From contig CM036620.1 of assembly GCA_020746105.1 (NCBI GenBank), positions 44,536,706 to 44,600,705 on the forward strand: 64,000 bases of DNA, read 5' to 3'. Source of the stretch: Trogon surrucura (taxonomy: Eukaryota > Chordata > Aves > Trogoniformes > Trogonidae). The translations under genes were made by a program, and so were the position numbers. The notes under the pieces were generated by a model, which had not been told where the DNA came from, ran no database searches, and saw nothing but the letters and a program-made list of their open reading frames with translations. Shown piece after piece: positions 48,434-58,800 of this stretch; within the stretch, counting starts at the first letter, position 1; every line of letters starts with the position of its first letter.

Positions 48434-48595
48434 GAACAGCCATACTGAATTAGAATAAGAATTGTCTGCTCAGCATGCTGTCTCTGGGCAGTGATTATAA
48501 ATATATGCCCAGAGTAAAGTAAGAATAAGAATTACATGATACTTTTCCAGACATGCCCCAGCCTCCAGCAGTTTTAGCTGAAGAAATTTTATTAG
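48434..48595 (+). mobile_element. Possible ancient dispersed repeat (amniote type)
   Basis: 'AACAGCCATACTGAATTAGA', 'CAGCATGCTGTCTCTGGGCA', 'CAGAGTAAAGTAAGAATAAG' and 'GCCCCAGCCTCCAGCAGTTT' follow, in order, a repeat common in reptile genomes (gccatactggatcagacc...agtatcctgtctc...gcctccagca). I recall the pattern but not a secure family name. The match is diverged and was judged by eye. Confidence 0.4.
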
Positions 48596-48938
48596 ATCGA
48601 TATGGTTCTAAAGATTAAGATTTTGTTGGGTTTCTCTTCCATGAATCTACTCCCATAAAACCATTTAAACATTACAAGTGCTGTTTAACAATGAGTTGAG
48701 TGGGTCTGATACCCTGTTAATTTTGTACATAAAGAACTATTATTTGTTTTGAATGTGGTTTCTTCTAGGTGCATTTGAATCTACATTGCATTGGGTTTAA
48801 TTAAATTGTGAAGACAGTAAATAGTTAATTCTTATCTATTCCCTCTTTGACACCAATGATTTGTGAGCCTCATCTATATTCTATGTATGTCCAAAGAAGG
48901 ACATCTTTTTAAGACAAATATCTTACTTTACTATCTGT

Positions 48939-49485
48939 ATCACAGAATCAAAGAATGTTAGGGGTTGTAAGAGACCTCGAAAGATAGCTAGTCCAGCCCC
49001 CCTGCCAGAGCAGGATCTCCTAGAGTAGGTCACACAGGAATGCGTCCAGGCAGATTTTGAATGTCTCCAGAGAAGGAGACTCCACAACCTCCCTGGGCAA
49101 CCTGTTCTAGTGCTGCATCACCCCCACAATGAAAAAGGTTTTCCTCATGTTTTTGTGGAACCTCTTATGCTCCAGCTTGCACTCGCTGCCCCTTGTCCTG
49201 CCATTGGACATCACTGAGAAGAGCCTGGGTCTGTCCTCCTAACGCTTACCCTTATAAACATTAATGAGGTCACTCCTCAGTCTCCTCTCCTCCAAGCTAA
49301 AGAGACCCAGCTCCTTCAGCCTTTCCTCATAAGGGAAATGTTCCGCTCCATCATCCTTGTGGCTCTGCACTGGACTCTCTCAAGCAGCTCCGTGTCCTTC
49401 TTGAACTGAGGGGCCCAGAACTGGGCACAGTATTCCAGATGTGGCCTCACCAGGGAAGAGAACAGAAGTGGATGATGGTCTTTGT
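48939..49485 (-). mobile_element. CR1 LINE, about 545 bp, minus strand, with RT C-terminus
   Basis: The 3' tip is at 48939 ('ATCACAGAATCAAAGAATGT'). Higher coordinates show 'GACTCCACAACCTCCCTGGG', 'AACCTGTTCTAGTGCTGCAT' and 'AATGAGGTCACTCCTCAGTC', then the end of the reverse-transcriptase frame. The 5' end is near 49485, where CR1 similarity stops before a T-rich tract. Preservation is good. It lies in the same orientation directly next to a much older CR1 relic (49560-50090). Confidence 0.95.
49316..49480 (-). pseudogene. CR1 ORF2 C-terminal fragment
   Basis: The open segment contains 'LVRPHLEYCAQFWAPQFKKD' followed by '[14 protein letters not shown]', a hallmark of the C-terminal end of the CR1 reverse-transcriptase protein. 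The frame is uninterrupted over about 50 codons, then ends. The residues upstream of 'SSLVRP' belong to flanking DNA. There is no active site, so it is non-functional. Confidence 0.92.
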
Positions 49486-49559
49486 TCCTCTTTTTTGGGT
49501 TTTGTATACTCCATGTGGCTTTCATGGTATGCGACATACTTAGGTTTATACTATTTCGA

Positions 49560-50090
49560 AATTATTACCTCAGCTTTTCTTCTTTTCTTTCCTGCTTAAT
49601 ACTGACATTGAACAGTTATGCAACTACTGGCTCACTATTCGTAATTGTCAGCTCCAAGTCCACTACGCTACATGCAATATTAAATTCCTTTCCTCCCTTG
49701 TTTCACCAAACCTTTCACATCACTTTATGTTTATGTACAGGGCATTTAATCTGCCATTGTATTGCCTTATCACTGAGTCTTGCAAGTTGTTTCTGGAATC
49801 TGTACTGTCTGACCTTTTCCAGACTATCCCAAATAACTGAAATTGGGAACATTTCTCACCTACTCCCATCCCCCTTCCTAGATAATTTATGAATGCTGAA
49901 TGGCACAGGTAGCAGAAAAGGTCTTTGGACAAATCCAGCAGCGAAGGCACTTTATTGCACCGACTGGACATTTACTCCTAACTACTACTTGGCCTTTAAA
50001 GTATTAGTAACATATGCCTTCCTTCTTGTCTTATTCAGTCTCACAGATGGTCTTTTTTTTACATCTGCTATTTAACTCTTTATTCCATTT
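49560..50090 (-). mobile_element. Very old CR1-like LINE relic (RT region)
   Basis: Several phrases in order match the antisense of the reverse-transcriptase region of ancient amniote CR1-like elements: 'CTACTGGCTCACTATTCGTA' (49627), 'GCATTTAATCTGCCATTGTA' (49742), 'TTGCCTTATCACTGAGTCTT', 'TAGATAATTTATGAATGCTG' (49879) and 'ACTGGACATTTACTCCTAAC' (49962). Better-preserved copies read catttgccattttgttgcccagtcactcagt and agatcatttatgaatatgttgaa. Divergence is heavy, and no frame is intact. The 83-codon minus and 136-codon plus frames across it are accidental. Confidence 0.65.
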
Positions 50091-50399
50091 TTATATTCAC
50101 TGCATTTTACATCTTCTAACTCTCTGTACCTTTGCAATTTGAGAGATAATGCGCCATCACAAGTGAATATGTTGTTTCATCTGTGAATTGTCTTCTAACT
50201 CTTGAATGAATACTATCTCATTTAATAATTTGTTACTATTCATTTTCACATCACTTCCTTTCTTCTTCAAGTGGATATTCCCACTGAGAGTTATTAGGAT
50301 ACATTATTACACAGCAAACAATCTTTACCTGTAGCTTTACAAAATAAGTCAATGTAATGATAATTAATAAGAAGTCAGCTCATTTATGAACTTCTGATT

Positions 50400-50552
50400 T
50401 CTTTTCTGCTGATTTATTTGACCTTGGGCAAATCACTTAACCTCTGCACTTCTTATTGTTTCCTTTCCTAAAATGGAGATAATGGAATTAGTGTACCCTT
50501 TCAAACTGAGCTTTACAGATAACATGCATGCTAGGTATTATTTATTTTTCAA
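50400..50552 (+). mobile_element. MIR-type core SINE fragment
   Basis: The core and 3' part of a MIR-like tRNA-derived SINE: 'TTGACCTTGGGCAAATCACT', 'TAACCTCTGCACTTC', 'GTTTCC...CCTAAAATGGAGATAA' and 'AGCTTTACAGATAACATGCA' all match the MIR consensus in order (tgaccttgggcaagtcacttaacctctctg...gtttcctcatctgtaaaatggggataat). The tRNA-like 5' head is missing or unrecognisable. MIR elements predate the bird-mammal split and are sparse in birds, so this is a very old insertion. Confidence 0.8.
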
Positions 50553-50559
50553 ACTAAAT

Positions 50560-52080
50560 TAATTTGAATTTGAAATAGAATAGTGGATAAAATTAAATAA
50601 ATTTTAACACTTATGAAATAGTTATCCCTGAGAAAAAAAATCAGAAACTAATTGGAACCATCCTAGATTTAAAAAATAGGTCTTTGGTTATTGCAGAAAA
50701 TCTTTTTGTACACTTCATGCTGAATTTCCGTACTTTACTTTGTAAATGTCCTTTTTTGATTGGTGAATTGATAAGGAATTAATTCTCCTCTTTCCTCTGT
50801 ATTGTGTTTTATGTCATATAAATGTATACATAAAAATTCAAGATGTATTTTGTATTAATTACTCATAAATATTGAAAATACTTGCTGATATAGTGGCTTC
50901 AAGTAGACTGGCACACTGACTGCCAGTATTGTTTCTTATTGAACTCAGCAGTTGCTAGCAGTTGTGAAGCATTAATGAAATTTTTGTCCTCTTCTTTGAT
51001 TATTCTAGAATCTTATTTATCTTTCCAATATTGAAGTATCCTTCTCTCTTTCTTAGGCAAAATTCATTCATCCAGTAGCTAGCTTCCTGCTTCTGTATAG
51101 AGGAGACTGCAGCATTAAACTTTAAATAGATCAAAATCAAATCTAGTTATGCTCAAATACATAATGTTTAAGTTTACGTGATGAAACTTGGTTTTCTAAA
51201 GTAAACCAGATAAGCGTGTTCGCAGTGCTCCTTTTCCTGTTGTAGACCTTCCAGCTTTCAGTGTTGTGAAGCACTTTTCTGTGCGGATCTGACCTCAGGC
51301 TCCCTGGAAGTCTACTAATTCTTTCTCATAGGCCAGTGGTACCTTAATGTTGTTCCATAACATGCCATTAGAAATCTCTTTTTTTGTAAGTAATTGTCGA
51401 GGTATTTAGGTCTAGTTACTCTTAGTGACCTTACAACCTTGTTTGAAGAGAGACTGAACTCCAAGAGCTGTGGTTGAAATAAAAGGGAGATACTGATTCA
51501 AAGTACTTGTAGAAATAAGATTAATAACACAGAGAGCTGGTTAATGTTTTCAAGAAATTTTTACATCTTTCACTCTGATTTTAAGTTTTTGTGAATGTGT
51601 GATTATTTATGTAAAATATTTTTTTTTCCTTTCTTTTAAAGGATGAATTCAGTGTTTCTGACTGTCTTCAGAAATGACAAAAATGTTTAAATCAAAATAA
51701 TGACATTTTAATTTCTTCTTGAAAAAATGGCATTCTTTCAGGAAAATGTATTTTGTTGTATTTCAAGCATACTTTGGGGACATTCTAAATGTGATTTTAA
51801 GTAATGCTTATTTGGAGGCACAAAAAGAAGTGCAGCTTAGGCTCATTTGTAACTTTCTGTTCAGACAGATAGGTTACTTTTCTCTTTAATCTGAAACATT
51901 ACTCCTTATTTTCCAAGCAGCTATACTGTCTTTTTCCTTGTTAAAAGATACTACATGCTGTCTCTTGTCTTGTTTTGGTACACCTTTAATTTGGATCTTA
52001 CTCTATTAGCATTTCTTCTATTAGTGTCTTTTCTTTCCAACTGCTTTGTGACTTAAGGCCTTTGTGCTTATTTCTAGTTT
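50560..52080. other. AT-rich spacer
   Basis: No supported feature. Confidence 0.5.
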
Positions 52081-52084
52081 TCCC

Positions 52085-52232
52085 TTTCCTAACCGATCCT
52101 AGCATTTACCTTCTTAAGTACATGCATGATGGCCCTTCTGGAGCTGATGTTTGGAAATGGGAATATTTTAGATGAGTCTCTCAGTGGTACATCTAGTTCT
52201 TTTACAATAGCATAAAGGAAAAATGGAGAAAT
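52085..52232 (-). mobile_element. Probable ancient CR1-like LINE relic
   Basis: 'TTTCCTAACCGATCCTAGCA', 'GGAGCTGATGTTTGG' and 'CTCTCAGTGGTACATCTAGT' occur in the order of the antisense reverse-transcriptase region of old amniote CR1-like elements (tttcctaat..ttcctaacatt...gagctgatgttttc...cttgagtggtaacagctaattt). It is heavily diverged. It may be another piece of the old element type seen at 49.6-50.1 kb. Confidence 0.42.
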
Positions 52233-53088
52233 GACTATGCGGGGATACTCATAAACAGATTTCTCACAGAAGTACATGAAACCAGCTAGTAATCCAAATA
52301 AAAATTGTCTTCAAAGCATTTTGTTTTGTGGGGCTTTTTTAATCAATGAAATTAAAAGGAATTTCAAAGAACCAGGAGGTATTTTTCTTTCTGGCTGGTA
52401 TCCCAGCCAGATTATGAGCTGCAAATTGTGTGTCCAGTACTTGAGCATTCTTAGTGAATCTGTCCTATTGCTTTCACTTGATCTTTGCTTTTCAAGAATA
52501 AGATTTGGACCTATCTCAGTAGAAGAATTAAAAAATAAGTGCCTAAAGACACACTGTCGAACAGATACTTAATACATCACATTTTAGCCCAGAGTCCCTT
52601 TCTATAGAGTTGTTTAAACTCTTAAAAAAATATTATTTACAATGAAAACCTTTAGCAATCTTTGCACATGCTTGCTAGCAGGCACTGATTTAATGCTAAT
52701 GTGACAGCTAAGATTTTAGTGAGAGACACTTTTATTTCCCCGATAAGAGAAGTGTTACACAGTCTGAAAACCAGACAGATTTTTCTGGCCAATGTCTCCT
52801 CATGTTTGTGCCAGTAGGGATTTGCTGACTGCTCAAATTATCTTTCACAGGTTAACACATGTCTGTCTTTTATAGAAATGTTTATCTTCCTTTCTGACAT
52901 TTGTTGTATTTTTAAAAGAATGTAAGCAGACTTTGTTGTTAATAAGTGGCTATCTAATGATTCCCCCAAAGAACTGCTAACCTTTTATAATGCAAGACAT
53001 CAATTTAGGATGAGTTTGCATTCTAACAAATTCAAATTATATTTCTAACAAAATACTTTCACAATTTGCAATAGACACTTCCCAGGGG

Positions 53089-53112
53089 AAAAAAAAAAAA
53101 AAAAAAAAAAAA
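53089..53112 (+). repeat. Poly(A) tract, 24 bases
   Basis: A pure A run after 'CCCAGGGG'. No retrotransposed sequence is recognisable upstream, so it is annotated as simple repeat only. Confidence 0.95.
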
Positions 53113-55866
53113 GACAGTATTATAAGCTTGATAACATTTATAATGTTGGAAAGATTTGCTGACAGATTAAGTTAAGCTCTGTTGTATTTAAACTATGATT
53201 CTGGATCAAGTGTCATATTTTTCATTTGTTCTAGCAAGGACCTTTTATATATCTCTACAAACTACAAACTGTATTATTTCATCTTTCCTGTAGTCACTCA
53301 GAAATTTTTATATATCACACCGGATCTGTATTATATGTATAGTGTATCCTAATGCACATTTTCAAATCTCTGTGCCACTTTAATTTTTTTCCTTTGTATG
53401 TGATTTTTTTGTTTTTTTAAAATTTATAATTGTAATTACATTTTTACCAATTTTTTAACCTTTGTTGCAGGAGTTTAATATGAAGATAATTCCACTATAG
53501 GGAAAATCTCAGTCTAGAATATGAGTGGAGGAAAGATGGTACCACTATCCTTCTACCTTTTCTGAACAAGAAGTGTGGAATTGCTTCTTGGTTGATTTCA
53601 AAGTTGATGTATTTGGATGAAAGCAGAAATTTCTAACAGTAATTGAAAATTTTAACCTCAAACTTAGAAATTAGTGCTAGTAATTACCCTCTATGGCTCA
53701 CACTAATGTTTAGATCCTTAATCATGTAAAATGAATTTCTGAACTTTTTTTATTATATGGTGATACATCCACCAATTGCGATGATATGTTTTTTCTAAAA
53801 TGATCAGTTCATTCTGATACTTAGAAGTCAAACAGAATTCAGTTACAGGCTCACAGAAATATATAGAGCATTGTAGTTAAATATCCCTAGATATTTACAG
53901 ATAAAGCAATAGATTACTAGTGGTTACAGTGTATTTATATTTTCAAATCTCTTAACGACTGTAAGAGCTATAGACTAAGTTTGTCTCCTTGAAGGAAAAT
54001 TGAGATTTGGAAGATTGGTTGTATTTCACCTAAAAAGAACTCTTCAGTTAGGCAGTGATTTGTGCATGAGGCTCTTTAGTATTACTGTAGTGTTGTATTA
54101 CATTTTTCAGAAACAGTAAATCATATCTTGATTCACTATTTTGGTCAGGGTAGACAGATTATTTTTACTATTGTCACCAGTATCATCCCATATGCCATTT
54201 TAATTCCTTAATGCAGTATCAAAAGCCACTTATCCTGCAAAGTGTGATAAAGTGCTCTTCTTGATAATTCTGAATCCAAAGTAACATGTTTTCTGTATGC
54301 CTGTCCACTCTCCTGGTTTTCCTATTTTGAAAATTTAAGAATTGATTTAGGAATGTATGGTTCAACATTTTCAGTAGAGGTGAATGCCTTGATCTGGAAA
54401 TGGCCAGGCTTCTTTCCTGTTTTTTCAGTTAAGTTTCTCAGCAGGAGAGACTGTGAGAGCAAATAGTTCACTCGGCATCAAATTCCCCTGTTCAGATTAC
54501 TAACCTGTTACAACAGTACTAATTCAATCCTCAGGGCATGAACAGGCCATTACTATCACTTTGTTGACATAAGGCATCCTGAACTATGGGTACAGTAGAA
54601 TTCATATCGATATTACCACTTGCTTCTATTACTTGAAAGGCATTTTCTCATACTTACAATCAGCTAAACTAGTATTATGATTTGGCCATAAAAAGTCTAT
54701 CCAAAATTTTAAACTATTAACTGCACTGCTTACATACAGGAACTAGCAAAGATCACCAACTTCCTCAGGTTCGCGGAATTCATACTTGCTTACTCTTTTG
54801 TGTCTCAACTAACGCATTTGCACTTGAAACTACTTCTTATTCGAATTCACTTGAAACAGGTATTTCAGATGTCTCTAACATGTTAGATGTTATTCTGCCA
54901 GTCCTTTCTTAATGCATAAATGTGTGTTTAAGCGTAGCTCTCATTTAAAAGTAGCATTGAGTTGAATCTGCCCCGTGGAAACACTGGAAAAAGTAAAGCT
55001 ACCCTAGAGGTTCGAACCTTGCAGCAATCATTAGTCTTCCAACAGCCTCTGCTCAGACTAGGGTGTAAAAGGAGTGGTTGTACTTACAGTATTGTTTTTC
55101 TTTGAACCCTCCAGCCTACAATCATATTTTTATCTTCTTCCATGTGTGAGGTAGAGATATTTATCAGAAATTACAGAAAAGGTAGAAAAATTTTCTTGCA
55201 GACAGCTTTACAAACCTCACAGCACAGCATCCTGATTTCTGACCTTACATCATTATTTCACGCTTCCTCTTGAGACTGCCTTAAACAACAGTTTCATTTA
55301 TAATCTAGCAAATTTCAACACAAATTCACAGTATAATTAAATTAGAACCAAAAGGTCACTGGCCAGGCTAAGTCTATTTTGAATAAATTCAGAAGTATCA
55401 AAGGGAAGGAAAATATTTCTAAGAGAAATTACTGGGTTTGCAACAAATTTCATCTGGGGAAAAAAAAGAAAGGCACTTTCCAAGTAACTTTTTAAAAAAA
55501 AAATACAGTTCAAATAGTTTTCTTATTGAATTAAATATGCTTAAGACAAACTGAATGTCTTTTAAGAAGAAGTGTATGCAGTTGGTGCAGTGTAATAACT
55601 TCCATAATTTTCTGTATTGGCCTCTAAGCCAGATATCAGAGGATAAGAAGAAAAAGTTGTAAATTTCATAACCATCACAGAAATACTTTCTTTTCTTCTG
55701 AGAGACAGGAAACAAGCAACTAGATTTCACAGATGAGGGAGCTTCTCTTATATCTTCATAGTAGTATTTTATTCAGTCATTAAAATGTGAGACTATTAAA
55801 GCAGTAACTGACCACGGAATCAAAGTAAAATGCCCTGCCTTGTAAAGTTTGGCAATTTCCATTTAC

Positions 55867-55885
55867 TTTTTTTTTTTTTTTTTTT
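55867..55885 (+). repeat. Poly(T) tract, 19 bases
   Basis: A pure T run within AT-rich unique sequence. Confidence 0.95.
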
Positions 55886-58800
55886 AAATACATTATTACT
55901 CATGCAAAATATGTAGGTTTATTCTATTGTGTAGAAATAGCTGTTTTCTGGGATTTTGACTTTTTTGATGAGGAGGGATTCTAGATTCTGTTGGCACACC
56001 TGATGTATAATGGAAAAGACACATACATTCTGAAATTTATTTCTCACAAAGTTAAATATATACATAATGGGCTTTAGATTTAAGTTACTTCAGCCGCACA
56101 GAGCAATTAACTTGCTTCATCTAACTCTTAACAGGTAAAGTTGCTAGTGATGAAGGGATCTGAAGAAATTATAATAATATCTAGAAGGATGATTTTACAG
56201 TATTTTTTCTTTTTAGAAAATATCCAAATATTGTCTGAAACTGTTTTTCTGCATGTCTCTAAAGATAACTTACTATACCATAAATTGCTGTAATCTACAC
56301 CCAAAGATAACTGATTTATTGCAATTCCTTAAATGTTGCCATCAGTTCCAAAAAATACCTTGTAACTTAATATCCTGCACAGTGACACAAACTTGGTGCA
56401 TTTTTTTCTCTCTTCTACAGCAACTGAGATGTAATAATACACACTGCTGAGAGTGCACCTTCACAGAGACTTCCTTTTTAATTTTTACTAAGCCTGTTCT
56501 CATTCACCTGCAAGGGTTTATTTACATACATTTAAATCAATACATGCCAGTTCATTTTTTTTAATGCCTAATTAATTGTGAAAAAAACTTGACTTCAATT
56601 ATATGCTTTAAAATTAAATCCAGTGAACTGCATCTAAAAATGGTGTTATGGGCTATTAGATATGATGTAGAAAAATAAGCATTTAATCTATATTATTATA
56701 TTGCTCTTACTGCAGATGACTGAAAGACTGTTTTGAAATGAGTGATAATGTTCTAAAGGATAAATTTCAGTACCTCTTATACTCTTATATATACACTTAA
56801 GTTTCAATAGAAAGACTGTACAGGTATGATGAATTTTTTACATGTAATTTTCGTTACATGTAAATCTGCTTTAACAAATTTGCAGGCCAAATGCCGGAAC
56901 AATTACTAGGCCCATCTAATCCTATACATAGATTCATATGCTTATATACTGATCTTTACAAAGCAGCTCCCTGCCTATCACTAACTTGAAAGTGTAATAC
57001 TCAGCAAGTTTTAGTTGACCTTAGTTTTGATTTCCACAATTTTATCTCCTGTCCTTTCTTTGTCTTCATCTTCAGCAGCAAAGGTCATTTGCAACAAATC
57101 GTTCCTGAGAGCAGTAGCAAATTAATTTTGTAAAGCGTTGTCAGCACCACTGCAAATCTGTACCTGTACTAAAGTTTGCAAGGATGCTAGTAGTTCATCA
57201 TTTCTGATCTAGATACTGTAATCTGAAGCTCTACAAAATATATTTTCTATTTGGTATATTACATTTTTCTTTCTGCTCAGCTCTTGTCTAAAACTGCATC
57301 ATATAACTCTCTTTTTTAGTTGTGATCAATTTGTTCAAACTGTAATTCAAATCAAAATCTAGTAATATGCATATATGCACTTGTAATTTGATCTCAAGGA
57401 GTTCCTGATTCAAGTGATAGTCAGAAAACTTTTCAGATGCTGCATCTTATTATAATTTCTCAACACTTGCATCAGCATAGCACACACCTCTTCTCACTTA
57501 CGAATACAGAGAAAACCAACTATCCAGAGTCACTTCCAGTAAACTCTAAGACATAAATTGAAAATAAAATTTACCAGGTCTGATGGAAGAGGGAAAGATT
57601 ATAAATATGTTTAGTTGATTCAAGACAGCTGCTCAGTTTCCAGGTAAAAATTTGTCCAAATAGCAATAACCTATATCCTAGTCAGGGGTTAGAGCTGTTA
57701 ATTCTTGCTGCCTGTATTCTCTCCTACTAAAATCCAGTCAAACTTTGTGAGGCATGTTCTGTTAACAGCGTGTCTTTCTAGAGCACTCTTGTGGACTTGC
57801 TGTCCACATGTGCATGCTTCTCACTAGATTTGGATGAATTTGAGGGAGAAATTTATCATTTTCTTCTTCTACTGGTGATTTTGGGCCAGCAGAAGAACTG
57901 TATGTCTGTAGGGCATTAGAGGACTGCTTTTCAGTGGGAAGCCATGTTGGTGAAATTGGTAGCTCTGCCCTACTATGGAATGATTATGTGTCACTGGCAT
58001 ATTAACTGCAAATGCAGCCCTGAGCAAAAGAGTGTGGGTAACTCAATTCATGCTACGACCTGCTGCTGTTGTAAATACTGTGCTACTTAAGGAAAATTGA
58101 TAAGTGAATGTACCGAGCAATTTAGAAAACAACTACTATGAAAAAAAGGAGTGAAATCATAGCTCCATTAAACTTAACAGTGTCACTCTGGTTTACACCG
58201 TCTCAGGATAATTTTTTATAGCTTGTTGTTGCTGCCATTTTTAGAACAGGTGAAGCTTTAATATATTTTTTCATACATCTTAAAGTGTGTTTGCTTAAAT
58301 ATCCTGAAAACTAAGTAGTATTTCTTCTCCATTTATAGACACTTGCAAATAGATAAGAGGAAAAGAATTAACAAAACCTTTACACTTCCTGCATATGTTC
58401 TTTAAGAATTCAATCTGAATTAATTAATTAAGTCTGAGGGCGTCTTTATTTTTCTTTTACATTTCCACTTACTAAAAAATAATCATATGTAACACTACAG
58501 GATGATACAAGTAACATTTTTTTCCCAATATTTAGCTTTGTCAGTATTAAGACTTGCCATAAAATAAAGACCACTTGTATACTGGTACCTTCTACGCACA
58601 GTTATAGATTTTCAGATAAAATGAACCAGATTGATCTCTTCCTTGATGGAGCAGCAGCTTCAGTGTTATCACCTGCAGTGATTCAAAATCCGGTTGGAGA
58701 CTGACTAAAAAATTTCTGGTTTTGAAAGATGACATTGCAATATAGATGTATCTGCGTTTGCACGTACATATGCATGTGTGACAATCAGTGCTACTGACTC

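Noticed and set aside
49482..49892. 136-codon plus-strand open frame rich in F, L, S and C
   Set aside because: It is antisense to the ancient CR1 relic, and the composition reflects T-rich sequence.
52276..52572. 98-codon plus-strand frame
   Set aside because: No recognisable domain, and no supporting context.
55007..55021. AGGTTCGAACCT, a palindrome resembling a Pol III B box
   Set aside because: No A-box or SINE-like sequence at the proper distance. A 12-base palindrome alone is not enough.
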